From Nemertoderma westbladi (lineage: Eukaryota; Xenacoelomorpha; Nemertodermatida; Nemertodermatidae), in the NCBI GenBank assembly GCA_032718475.1, contig JAUCBJ010006262.1, positions 64,001 to 87,377 on the forward strand: a DNA stretch of 23,377 bases, read 5' to 3'. A program made the translations under genes and the position numbers. Position 1 is the first letter of the stretch. Each line of letters starts with the position of its first letter. Below are positions 1-8,604 of the stretch, in pieces. The notes under the pieces are model-generated. The model ran no database searches. It was not told the DNA's origin and saw only the letters and a list, made by a program, of their open reading frames with translations.

Positions 1-645
1 GAACTGGCACCAACTTATTTGTTTTCATTTCTTGTGGGACTCTTGTTGTTCGGTACATGTCTATTATGATGGGATAGATGAGCTTTAAAAACACTCAGGT
101 ATTTTAAAGACCTCAGGGGGAACACCATCTAGTCCACTGGCACGATTGGTCTTAATGCTCTTTTCAGCAGCCTTCACTTCTGCAAAGGAGATATCGCCAT
201 TGGGAATATCTGGGAGTACAGACTCAGACACTTTTACTTCCATAAAGTTACCAGGCAATACCCTGTCATTATTGAGGAGATTTTCAAAGTGGGACTTCCA
301 ACCATTGAGGCGATCGGCTGGTGATTCAGCCTTAACCTTGGTGGTTGGTGGTTGGCTTTTCCCACCAGCAAGTTGATCGGGATGATTGCCTGCTGTCGTC
401 AGCATCATTGATGGCACCAACCTGTACTGCTTTTGTGAAGGCAGTATAGCCCTTGCAGTGATCTGCCGCCTCAGAGGCAAGAACCTCATACCTGTTGCTC
501 AGCTGTAGTGTGAAGCTGGATCTCACACTTGGCTGTTGCAACAGAGAGGACCAGTCATGCTGCGGCAAGGCAGATTTCGTTGTTCTGCTAGCACGCAGAC
601 TAAGTCTTACCTTGGCCACAATAAGGCGGTGATCACTGGGTCAAA
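1..645 (-). mobile_element. LINE fragment: end of endonuclease and start of reverse transcriptase
   Basis: This is a decayed non-LTR retrotransposon read on the minus strand. At 629-637 the motif SDHRLIVAKVRL is visible, the C-terminal signature of an APE-type endonuclease domain. A linker follows in a second frame (489-85), with W..HF..LLN and then an acidic stretch leading to AEVKAAEKSIKTNRASGLDG, the usual entry into a LINE reverse transcriptase. A third frame (about 70-1) reads IDMYRTTRVPQEMKTNKLVPV, matching the RT fingers and running off the left edge. At least two frameshifts separate the pieces, so it cannot encode a working protein. The 5' end breaks near 645, where the Penelope-like fragment begins on the other strand. 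Clade is uncertain; an RTE or related lineage fits. Confidence 0.8.
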
Positions 646-689
646 GTGTAAATGCATTACAGTCTTGTATAGAGCTCCTATAGAGCATC

Positions 690-1415
690 CTGTCGGATGC
701 ACTTAGGACAGAGGGTCGATTTAATTCGTTCCTCTTATGTCACTGAGGATGAGTTCAAATCTGTACAACCCATTGGAACCCACCCAGGAATACTATACGG
801 ACTTCCCAAAAACACACCCAGGAATACTATACAGACTTCCCAAAGTTCATAAGTCAGGTTGTCCAATTCGCCCTATTTATCTTCCATTGGTACTCCAGCT
901 TTTAACTTAGCCAAAGTAAATTAAATTAAATTAAGTAAATTAAATAAATTAAATATATTAAATAAAATTAAATATTCTAGGTAAAAAAAATGAATACACT
1001 ATTAATGATACTTTTAGCTTTGTTAGAGAAATTACCAATATTCGTAATTCACAAAATATCTACAAGGTATGTTATGATATGAAATCTCTGTTTACTAAAG
1101 CTCCTTTAGATGAAACTATTTCTATCATCCTATCTAAACTATTCACAGACTCTGACTTATCTGATGGGATAACACATAGGCAATATAAGAAGCTTCTAGA
1201 ACTATCTGTCAAAGACATATAATTCATTTTCAATGGAAATAAATATGTACAGATTGATGGTGTAGCAATGGTTAGTCACCCTGGGGCCACTTTTTGCTAA
1301 TGCGTTTTTGTGTCACCATGAAGCGGTTTGGCTGAAACATTGTCCTTTGGTATTTTCCATGCTTCCACATTTTAATTTACTGTATCGGTTTCTTTTCTAT
1401 TTTTGCTAAATATAT
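690..1415 (+). mobile_element. Penelope-like element RT remnant (left copy)
   Basis: Plus-strand frames show the order expected of a Penelope-like reverse transcriptase: EFKSVQPIGTHPGILYGLPK near 740-810, PKVHKSGCPIRPI near 838-880, SIGTPAFNLAK near 885-918, then TFSFVREITNIRNSQNIYK and DMKSLFTKAPLDETISIIL (palm motif A region) near 1005-1130, and FNGNKYVQIDGVAMVSHPGA near 1225-1290. LKHCPLVF and LLYRF follow near 1335-1400. Homology stops just before the catalytic YxDD motif. There is a stop after VKDI and several frameshifts. A 30-bp stretch (CCCAGGAATACTATAC onward) is duplicated in tandem at about 783-842. An AT-rich stretch at 919-985 interrupts the frame. It is a dead copy. Confidence 0.8.
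919..985. repeat. AAATT-rich low-complexity stretch
   Basis: Irregular AAATT/AAATTA repeats sit inside the Penelope-like remnant, between the LAK motif and the FSFV motif. They probably arose by slippage after insertion. Confidence 0.7.
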
Positions 1416-1505
1416 TATTACACAGTAGATTCCCAATTATTATATAATGTACGTGATTAAATTTTGCTTACTAACATTTTACTTACATATATATTTCTTA
1501 TTTCT

Positions 1506-1548
1506 TAACTAGAAAGCCTGTGGCCTTCAGCCACGGACTTTCTAGTTA
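1506..1548 (-). repeat. Helitron 3' terminal hairpin
   Basis: Arms at 1507-1524 and 1530-1547 (AACTAGAAAGCCTGTGGC against its complement) pair over 18 bp with two mismatches around a 5-nt loop. On the minus strand the GC-rich core CCGTGGC/GCCACAGG is followed by CTTTCTAG and then T, which matches the Helitron 3' architecture. Unusually, the stem reaches through the terminal CTAG itself. Confidence 0.75.
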
Positions 1549-2149
1549 GACTGCAAGCTGGCACAAAGTGAGAAATTAAGTGTTATCAATGGATTAAAAG
1601 TCATATGAACTGAACTGCCTTTGGAAATTTCTGCTTAATGAGTTTCCCCAGTGACAATAATAATAAGATATTATAATTCTTTATAATAACCTAATTTAAT
1701 TGATTACCAAATCATTCTGAACAAAATAATTAATTTCAACCAATAAAAGTTGTAAACTACACAATTATGCAATGGAATATCAAATATGACAATTGATTCC
1801 AGATGAGATCCGGCCAAAAAATCGACGTGGCTCAAATTTTTCAATTACGATTCTTCCATTCCGTGCTCGGATTACACGCGACCGACCGACCCCCTTGTAG
1901 ATAATTTATCTGGGCTCGGACTCACGAATCAATCTCCAGTGTCGCCAGTTAGAGAATTTGTAGTCCCCATTCATGAAACAATCGGGTGACTCCATTGGCT
2001 GTTTCTTTCAATGCGTAGTGAAGGTTATCAGGATGGACAACTCGGGAAGATCAGAAGATGCGACCGTAGAGTTGGTCATCACGATTTAATGTTTGTCGAG
2101 CATCCCATTGCTGAGCAGTTTCACTGCCACGCATTATTGTAGTTGCAAC

Positions 2150-2475
2150 TCGATCCGTTGTCCAGCGAGTTGCCTGTTCCGCGGCAGATTCTAAAGATAG
2201 CACTGTTGCATTGCAATTGCAACCCTATCCGCTGTCTGGCGAGTTGCCCGTTCCACGGCAGATTCTAAAGATCGCACTGTCAGACTGTTGCAATTGCAAC
2301 CCTACAGCCCTATCCGCTGTCCGGCGAGTTGCCCGTTCCGCGGCAGATTCTAAAGATCGCACTGTTGCAGTTGCAACCCTATCCGCTGTCTGGCGAGTTG
2401 CCCGTTCCGCGGCAGATTCAGAAGATCGCACTGTTGCAGTTGCAGTTCGATCCGTAGCCAGGCGAATTTCCCGAT
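2150..2475. repeat. Tandem repeat, about 69-85 bp units
   Basis: Four near-identical units carry GTTGCCCGTTCCGCGG at 2169, 2243, 2328 and 2397, with spacings of 74, 85 and 69 bp. The 69-bp spacing equals 23 codons of the STPR-like ORF. The other two spacings carry small insertions that break the frame. High identity between units implies recent expansion or homogenisation. Confidence 0.85.
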
Positions 2476-2569
2476 CAACATCATTTTCCAATGCTCTTGT
2501 TATCGCCACCCTGGAAGAATCTCGGTTCTTCTTTCTATGTGTCAGTCTGGCTCTCTTTTTCGGAGGCAT
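2225..2569 (-). CDS. STPR-like 23-residue repeat protein, truncated Helitron ORF
   Basis: The ORF starts with ATG at 2569 and encodes 114 residues beginning MPPKKRARLTHRKK, a basic nuclear-localisation-like start. Then come repeats of exactly 23 residues, such as the two blocks opening RTATATVRSSESAAERATRQ and RVATATVRSLESAAERATRR. This is the length and R..E..ER..R pattern of the STPR (one score and three peptide) DNA-binding repeat, which also occurs at the N-termini of Helitron and related transposon proteins. Beyond 2290 the frame shifts, but further repeats continue to about 2080 (TVRSLESAVERATRQTADRV, and later TAQQWDARQTLNRDDQLYGR). No Rep or helicase motif follows. The reading frame on the opposite strand at 2211-2576 is a shadow of these repeats. 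Whether the remnant is expressed is unknown. Confidence 0.55.
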   Translation of the reverse strand: MPPKKRARLTHRKKNRDSSRVAITRALENDVDREIRLATDRTATATVRSSESAAERATRQTADRVATATVRSLESAAERATRRTADRAVGLQLQQSDSAIFRICRGTGNSPDSG

Positions 2570-3196
2570 TATCTGATTATAACAGTAAGCGCCGTAGCGG
2601 TAGTCGCAGAGTCGTACCAGTCACCCGGTATTATAATACACTAACACTGACAGACAGCTCTACTGCCCTAATCGTAATACTGTAATACCGGTACCGGCTG
2701 ACCGGTACAGGCGGACTGTGACGAGTCTGATAAGTGCTGAAGTGCAGCAATGCATGTCCGATGCGATACGAACAAAAAGCCTACCGCACTACCGTCTGAC
2801 AGTCTGACCGGGGAACCCAAAAAATAAAATTACCGTTCCGTTACCACAGTACAGCAGTACTGCAGTACCGGCCACCGGTACAGCAACAACAACAGCATTT
2901 AGGCATAGGCCTAATTCTGTAATATGCATTACCGGTACCACAGTACGTCTGCCTAGGTACAAACGCAGATCAGCTGGAATAATGGTTTTACATTTTATGG
3001 GTAGCAGCTAACACTGATTTGCGGGATAAAATGGCGTTAAAACGAAAATAATGCCTGTAACTTTCTAGAAAATGTCGTGTTGCAACATCTGAAGTCAGGC
3101 CGGTTCCGAATCTATCACAATCGCGATAAATGGTAGAGATGAGGCGAAATGTATAAGCGAACAGACAGACAGACTGAGGAGATTTATATATATAGA

Positions 3197-3620
3197 TTGA
3201 GTCTGTCCTTAGCACTTTTTGTTAGACCCCTTTTGTGTGTATTAATGTAGTTTACAGTTTTTAAATTTTACTCTAATTTGTCTATATGTACAACTCCACT
3301 GAGGATGATATAAAGTTAATATATCGCAACGTTTAGAATATTAAAATGTTTTTTATTGCTATTGCGCTACTATTTGTACTAAGACTTCGATTCCCAACTG
3401 GAACTACTACATACATACATACAAATATTACTTCAGTATTGCTTTCATTCACTACTTTTATTAATAGAAAGATAAAATAGAAAAAATATATAAATAATAG
3501 TTATTAAAAAGAAATAATGTTACTACTACATTGTCAAAATAAAAAGTATTGGAAAGAAACGCACTAATTTCAATTAACCAAAATTCAATTATTATTATTA
3601 TCATGCGAGGCCGAGGGCCT
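3197..3620. other. No gene; unplaced repeat-like sequence
   Basis: This AT-rich stretch holds CTGAGGA followed by a 6-bp stem and GCAACG (3299-3331), a short ACAT repeat (3405-3424) and no open frame of note. It may be the tail of an older retroelement. Confidence 0.4.
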
Positions 3621-3621
3621 T

Positions 3622-3672
3622 GAGTTTTATACGACTAGGCAGGCTTTTAGTAAAATACTAAGTGTAAAACTC
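3622..3672. repeat. Imperfect inverted repeat GAGTTTTATAC/GTGTAAAACTC
   Basis: Arms at 3622-3632 and 3662-3672 match at 10 of 11 positions around a 29-nt loop that itself contains TTTTAGTA/TACTAA. It could be the centre or end of a small MITE, but no boundaries are evident. The rest of 3673-3885 shows nothing recognisable. Confidence 0.45.
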
Positions 3673-3889
3673 TATACAATGGCAGAATTTCTGAATTTCA
3701 GTTTACTGAAAATAGTGACAGGGAGTTCTTTCTAATACTTTTTCATCTGAAAATCTTTATAGAGTTACCAGTACTAATTTTACATTTAATAAACATTACT
3801 GGTATAACGTTCAGTCCTGGTGATATACTAACTACTAATATTATTCATTATTGAAATTACAAAAATTATTATTATTAAACGAACAGCAG

Positions 3890-4097
3890 GATGGTAGTGG
3901 GTTACGCTGTAAAAGTCGTATGGAATATAGAAGGATGACCAATCGTCTGGGTGATATGGATCCACATATTGGGAATAAAACAAACAATTTGGATCCAAGT
4001 TGTCCCAGTTGATGGAGATATAGATATCTCTATCACTCCGCTCATGTTCATGTCCCATCCCTACAACATGAGCTAATTCGTGTAGAATTATGTCAAT
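3890..4097 (-). CDS. Astacin metalloprotease exon with the zinc-binding site
   Basis: This exon follows a good acceptor on the minus strand (TTTTGTTCCAG before ATTGACATA) and opens in phase 0. It encodes the complete astacin signature HELAHVVGMGHEHERSDRD: three zinc-binding histidines, the catalytic glutamate, and the family R.DRD tail. It continues YISINWDNLDPN and IPYDFYSVTHYHPA. In astacins the Met-turn is SxMHY; here the methionine is replaced by threonine (codon ACC), while the tyrosine that also contacts zinc is kept. The ORF runs on to a stop at 3828, but homology ends near 3890, where a donor (GTTCGT or GTTTAA) must lie; the exact end is uncertain. The rest of the catalytic domain, including the last cysteine, is not found further left in this window. 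The protein is likely secreted, by family knowledge. Confidence 0.85.
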
Positions 4098-4109
4098 CTG
4101 GAACAAAAC

Positions 4110-4500
4110 ATAGTAGTGTAAAAAGAATATTTTGTAAAATTATTATTGTCGAAGCTTTTATCAACTTCATGGCACTCAAGTTGCCGGGGTTATTTCTGTT
4201 GCAAAGGGGAATGTATACCGTAATCTGGTAATACTTCAAGAATTGAATGATAAATTGCATAGACCTGTTTAAAGCCGTGAACACAGTTGCCTTGGGATAC
4301 CTATCACGCAATAGGGTGCCCACGTGAATGCTAACAAGTGGAGTAGCATAATCAAGCACACTGAATAGGGGGTTTAGGGCGTTGTAAACTAATCGTAATT
4401 GTCTAATAGTATTATAAATAACTGTACATATAAACTATTTCATTTCGCTGAGTTGTATGTGGATAATTGAGTTTATGAATTGAGTTTAGAATTGCTGGTG
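4110..4500. other. Intronic sequence, no gene seen
   Basis: An open minus frame at 4359-4093 has no recognisable motif and overlaps the acceptor of the zinc-site exon. It is treated as intron. Confidence 0.5.
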
Positions 4501-4504
4501 GACA

Positions 4505-4720
4505 TTATATGAGGCCTAGTATACTTAGTTGGGGAATAATATGAGAATACTGGCTAACATACACGTACACAGGAGGTGAACCAAATTCCTCTGTAAGGAA
4601 ATACTCAGGGTTGCAGTCACCAAAATCGAAAAGGTGCGATATGTTCTTGCTTCCAGTATATTCACCACAACAATTATGATCAATAATAGTAAGAGGGACA
4701 ACTGCCCGAGTAGTGCGCTG
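4505..4720 (-). CDS. Possible extra astacin exon or duplicated exon
   Basis: A minus-strand open frame contains DHNCCGEYTGSKNISHLFDF followed by GDCNPEYFLTEEFG. Two cysteines about 20 residues apart, with a central glycine and KNISHL, resemble the astacin C64-C84 loop (C.S.vGr.GG.Q.iSL...C), and it lies in the right order and strand between the TCIEF exon and the zinc-site exon. A phase-1 acceptor (GGGCAG before TTGTCC) exists, but no donor gives a clean phase-0 join to the next exon. The upstream part runs into an inverted repeat shared with 5175-5226. It could be an alternative or duplicated exon, a broken exon, or chance. The TCIEF exon can be joined directly to the zinc-site exon without it. 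Confidence 0.3.
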   Translation of the reverse strand, partial: QRTTRAVVPLTIIDHNCCGEYTGSKNISHLFDFGDCNPEYFLTEEFGSPPVYVYVSQYSHIIPQLSILGLI

Positions 4721-5226
4721 GTCAGCATGCAGCAAGCCTGCGAAGAATGCAGCTGTTAGGCTGTATACCACTCAATCGGGTCTGTGTCTGTCTGGTGTCT
4801 GTTCGTCGTGTCAGTGAGAGAATGAAGCTGTTGGGCTGCAGACCACTCAATCGGGTCAGCAGTATGTTGACCCTCTGCGTATCCGCTCGCCCCTCGCAAT
4901 CCCTTTTGGGGTTGGTCCTAAGGCAAGTCAAGAAGCCTAGCTCGGGGTTTGTCAGTCCCTTGTTGAGTGTATTCCGATGCTTTTGCAGGCTCTTGTCTAT
5001 GCCAACCAACCCAACGCTTGGTCGGTCTGAAGTACATATTGGTCCTTGTCCCTTATGGCATCTTTTTTAGAGTGTACTCCGATGACTTTCCAGGCTCATG
5101 TCTACGCCGACCAGCATACCATTCGGGGGTCCACGCCCTTGCAGAGTCTATTGTCGAATGTACCGTGAGTCCTTTGCAGGCTTGCTGCATGCTCGCGCTG
5201 GCCAGCACACTGCTCGGGCAGTTGTT
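4697..5226. repeat. Inverted repeat enclosing degenerate tandem units
   Basis: The sequence ACAACTGCCCGAGTAGTGCG at 4697-4716, continuing through GCAGCAAGCCTGC, is repeated inverted at about 5175-5226 (GCAGGCTTGCTGC through GCTCGGGCAGTTGTTC). Between them, a 40-bp unit (GCTGT...CCACTCAATCGGGTC) occurs twice, near 4744 and 4821. A unit opening GAGTGTACTCCGATG and passing through TTTGCAGGCTCTTG occurs at 4965 and 5070, with a weaker third at 5156. No transposase ORF is present. It looks like a complex satellite or MITE-like cluster. Confidence 0.7.
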
Positions 5227-5640
5227 CATCTGTACTAGGCTAGATCTAGGCTAGGCAGTCAGGAAAAAAGGAAGCCAAGTACTTCCAATTTCCTTGAACT
5301 TCAGGCCCCTATTTAATCTGGGAAATTTGTCCGACAAAACTGCCCTTGAGGGAGTGATTTGTATTCTACCAATTTCTAGTTTTTGCCCATGGTTCCCAGG
5401 ACTTTTATGATTAATCATATTATGAGTTTATGAATTTAATATATGCAAGGCACCACAATTTAAAATAACATGAACAGAACACTCCCCCAAAATCACCCTT
5501 CGCAGCATCATTTTTTGGAGCTGTGAGGGTGATTTCCACACTGCTGAGAATATAGGATTTTTATTTATTTATTTATATATTTCCTAGAGTTTTTGTTTTA
5601 ATATCCTAGAGTTTTTTTAATTTCATAAATATACCGTACA
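5227..5640. other. No gene; contains a hairpin at 5491-5534
   Basis: The only structure seen is AATCACCCTTCGCAGC (5491-5506) facing GCTGTGAGGGTGATT (5520-5534) around a 13-nt T-rich loop, a stem with about two irregularities. No ORF or repeat was recognised in the rest. Confidence 0.5.
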
Positions 5641-5655
5641 ATGTCTGGGGACAGA

Positions 5656-7155
5656 TTATCCCCCCGATTTCGATGCCCTTGCCTCTCTTGCCACTTTGTT
5701 CATTTTTCTCTTCTTCCCTCGGATTTCCTCATCGATAGCCACCACCGCTAGGTGAACATCCAGAGCCGATGTGGCCAATGACTTCTCGGCCTGTCTCTTG
5801 GTGGCACAATTCAACTTGGGTTGCGTGTCCTGTTCGAAATATCGCTCAATTTCACTGGGTCTTGCAAGCAGGAACCACCTTGCATCCCCCAGGTTTCACC
5901 GAATGAGAGCCTACAGATCAACTCCGAGGGCCTGAACATGGAAGCCAAGATAATGAGGTCCTCGTATCTGAAAGACAGCTTCTTCTTTGAGGCAAGAATC
6001 ACAGGGGAGGTAAAGTATCCCTTTGAGATCTCCCGTCCCTCATTTGTTTGACTATATCAGCTATTGTCTTTATGTGCGAGTTGGTGAAGGTCTCGAGAAC
6101 ATGAACATGCTAGATGTCACCAAGTTGTCTTTTGAAGGGCATTTTAAATTACCCTTACCTTCCATGGAATGCCCATGGAATCTGCAGGAGTAACACACTG
6201 TACAGAGGGCAGAACAGACTCTGATGTCTTGTCCTGGTTGTGCGCATTATATGCCTTATATGCATTACATTACATTACAACATCCCTATAGCTGCGATGC
6301 AGGGTTCTTGGAAACCCTCAGTGAAGCGTGGGAATTGTTCTGAGCCACAGCTATTTTAGACATCCCAGGTTTCCCGCAGCCCATGATGTACAGGCAACCC
6401 CTTTCCAATTTGAAATTGGATTCTTTTCTCCTCCTTTTTAATGGGAATATGATTGGGTAGTTTCAAATACTTTCGACCTTCCACATGTGATCCTCGAAGT
6501 GGTATCTGATCTTGTAAACACTGGGTCGCCACTGGATATATCTGGACGCTCTGTTGACCCACTTTGACTGCTCTAAATACCAATGGTATATAGGATCCTG
6601 TGGAACCTCCGACATTATTTGGGCTGTGGTTGGCTGTTGGATGCCAATATCCAACCTTAGGTAAACCACCTGCATGATGACGATGATTGCTTCAGGAGTC
6701 GGGGGGGGGGGGGGAACTGTAGTTCGAGGGCTGTTATACTACGTACCATCGCCTGATGACTGGTGCTGGGCATCTCCAAGTCCCATATCTCTACTCCCAG
6801 AAACCTGAAAGACGACAGGGTCGCACATTGTTACCAGAAGTCTCCAAACGCTTGTCAGTTGTCTGCCACAGCAACCAGGCTCCTTAACCCAAGCGAATGC
6901 CAGCACCTGAACGCAGTCCTTTTCAGGCTCGCTCACCACCGTTCTCTTGGGCACAGGAATGTCGAATCCTATTGGCGCAGGTTTACGTTTCTCTGAGACA
7001 ATAAACTCGATATCAGGGAGAACTTCCTCATCATCCAAGGAAGCGTAGAATATGTTTTCCCACTGGAACCACAATTATATCTATATTGTTTATTGTTTTG
7101 GTTATAAAAGACTACCTCTGTAACCTGCTCCTTTCCCTCAATTGGTAACAACATT
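5656..7155 (-). pseudogene. Unidentified coding-like region broken by frameshifts
   Basis: Several minus-strand frames in series look protein-like but never join into one ORF. From upstream to downstream they are: 7074-6739 (WENIFYASLDDEEVLPDIEF, then SEKRKPAPIGFDIPVPKRTV), 6675-6356 (PIYHWYLEQSKWVNRASRYI, RPSVYKIRYHFEDHMWKV, then LPNHIPIKKEEKRIQFQIGK), about 6115-6005 (HVHVLETFTNSHIKTIADIV), 6002-5811 (RYEDLIILASMFRPSELICR) and 5880-5656 (RWFLLARPSEIERYFEQDTQ, ending VAREARASKSGG and a stop). Base composition is richer in G and C than the surroundings, as coding DNA often is. I do not recognise the family. A 14-base G run (6701-6714) sits in a gap between two blocks. It could be an old transposon or viral-type insertion, or a dead host gene inside the astacin intron. 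Confidence 0.4.
6701..6714. repeat. G14 homopolymer
   Basis: Fourteen consecutive G residues lie between two coding-like blocks of the unidentified minus-strand region. Confidence 0.95.
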
Positions 7156-7215
7156 GTATATTTTTTTGGTTAGAAAAACATACCATATAACCTGCACTTC
7201 TCTTTCAATTGGTAA
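7084..7215. repeat. Diverged tandem duplication, about 67 bp
   Basis: Two adjacent units both end in CAATTGGTAAC (7139-7149 and 7206-7216) and both contain TTTTGGTTA, then an AAAA-rich stretch, then TAACCTGC. The 67-bp period is not a multiple of three, so it does not preserve a reading frame. Confidence 0.6.
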
Positions 7216-7216
7216 C

Positions 7217-7865
7217 TCTTTATTAAGTGGCTATTTTACTATTACTATTGGCGAGTATTACTGGTGGGTACTAAACCACCTGCAATGATTCCCTAAAGCT
7301 ATATTCCAAGATACAGGTTTATGTATATATAAGGGACAACCAAATTCCTTGATTCCTACAAGTAGCTACAGTTTGGTGATTTCGTTTGGATCATTGTTTG
7401 TTTGACATACCTTAAGCCATTATCATCCTAGACCAACCTTCAATACAGCCGTGTATTGGGAAACTGAAAGTTTTTAGTTTTTCCTTGCCATCTGCATGCT
7501 AAGACCCATTTGGCCCAAGCCTATTGTACTCTCTTCTATGTAATTTAATTTACAGCATGATCCATTTCTCTCAATAATATTTGCACAATTTTAGGCGTTA
7601 CAGAAAACCCATTCTCGACCAAATAGCACCACATATACCGATATCCCAACATTCTGCCTGCTCCTTCTATTGTTATTCTGATAGACTCTAAAACTATAAT
7701 GGTATCTTCATACACTGCCAGACTGCAGCACTGCTAGACTACTGCTACACAGTCAGATACTCAAACTGCTGAACTGTATTCCTGTTCTTCACATGCATTT
7801 CTAACAACTGAACAGTCAAACAGTAGGACAAGTAAATGCAAATTTCCTGCCCAGACAAAAATTCA
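7217..7865. other. Intronic sequence, nothing recognised
   Basis: No ORF, repeat array or element terminus was recognised. A stretch near 7700-7770 is rich in short CTGC/ACTG words but has no clear unit. Confidence 0.5.
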
Positions 7866-7869
7866 AAAT

Positions 7870-8200
7870 GGAAATGACATGAAGTTCGCGCGCGACATAG
7901 CCGATAGGGGCTTCCTCATGTCTTGCGCGCAAACTTCTATGTCACGCGTGCAAATTTCTCTACACAGAAATTAAATGGAAGTTTGCGCATGTGACACGGA
8001 AGTTTGCACACGACATGGCTGTTAAGGGCTTCCCCAAGTTGCAAGCACAAACTTCCATGTTGCGGGCTTATGATTCCATGTCATGCGTGCATACTTCCAT
8101 GTCACACACGCAAATGTTTCAACACAGAGATGTCATGAACTTTGAGCACGTAACATGGAAGTTTGTGTGCGACATGGCCGATATGGGCTTCCTGTAGGGT
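7870..8200. repeat. Alternating inverted repeat cluster
   Basis: A motif close to ACATGGAAGTTTGCGCGCGA, followed by CATGGCCGATAAGGGCTTCC, occurs at about 7877, 8000 and 8153 on the plus strand. Its complement, close to GCGCAAACTTCCATGTCACG, occurs at about 7926, 8044 and 8088. Direct and inverted copies therefore alternate with a period of roughly 125-150 bp, so the region can fold into several long hairpins. It is richer in CpG (CGCGCGCGA) than its surroundings. The short open frames here are by-products of the repeats. Confidence 0.75.
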
Positions 8201-8600
8201 TCCCCTCTCAATACCACATGCATAATAAGAGGGACAATGGTTGGTTCCTCCTGCAGGGTTCAGAATACTTACTTATTGAAGCTATCAGAAAAATTTATTA
8301 CGGTTCTAACACATTTCTGTTTACTGTTGATGGTGATGTTGATGGTTCACATGACAAATGATGCATTTCACAAACATTGTAACATCATGTTGCCTGACCA
8401 TATTGACATGAAGAGTTTTGCTTGCCACTGCATGTGATGTTGTTCTATAAATAAATTGGTTGTTCTATGGCAGCCAGCCGAGTGGCTAACAGTGGTGGTC
8501 AACCATTGATTGACATTCCTGTCCCTAAACTTCAACATCCTAGTGGTGTGGTCATGATATGTGTATATATTTATTTACGTACTTTATTCAAAACACTAAC
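8201..8600. other. Intronic sequence, no gene seen
   Basis: Short plus-strand open frames at 8155-8437 overlap one another in different frames and have no recognisable motif. They are treated as chance. Confidence 0.5.
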
Positions 8601-8604
8601 TAAC

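Larger units (their letters stand above)
1509..3196 (-). mobile_element. Helitron-type element, 1688 bp, without helicase
   Basis: Read on the minus strand, the element starts TCTATATATATAAATC (3196-3181), the classic TC plus AT-rich Helitron 5' terminus. It ends in CTAG (plus 1512-1509), directly after a strong hairpin. The base before TC is A and the base after CTAG is T, the A|T target preferred by Helitrons. No terminal inverted repeats or target-site duplication are seen, as expected. Inside is an ORF of STPR-like repeats (2569-2225), but there is no Rep (HUH) or Pif1-like helicase region, so the copy must be non-autonomous or internally deleted. The part between the 5' end and the ORF (about 2580-2960) is rich in ACCGGTAC palindromes. 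Element class is inferred from termini and hairpin. Confidence 0.72.

Noticed and set aside
2211-2576. Plus-strand open frame of 121 residues opposite the STPR-like ORF
   Set aside because: It is the antisense shadow of the same repeat units. The minus strand has the ATG, the basic N-terminus and agreement with the element's orientation.
2988-3215. Minus-strand frame of 75 residues at the 5' end of the Helitron
   Set aside because: It begins outside the element and crosses its terminus, has no known motif, and is best read as noncoding 5' sequence.
4722-5254. Overlapping frames on both strands at 4722-5254
   Set aside because: They follow from the repeated units and inverted arms of the repeat cluster.
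7870-8200. CRISPR-like array
   Set aside because: Repeat copies alternate in orientation and are degenerate, spacers are irregular, and the genome is eukaryotic.
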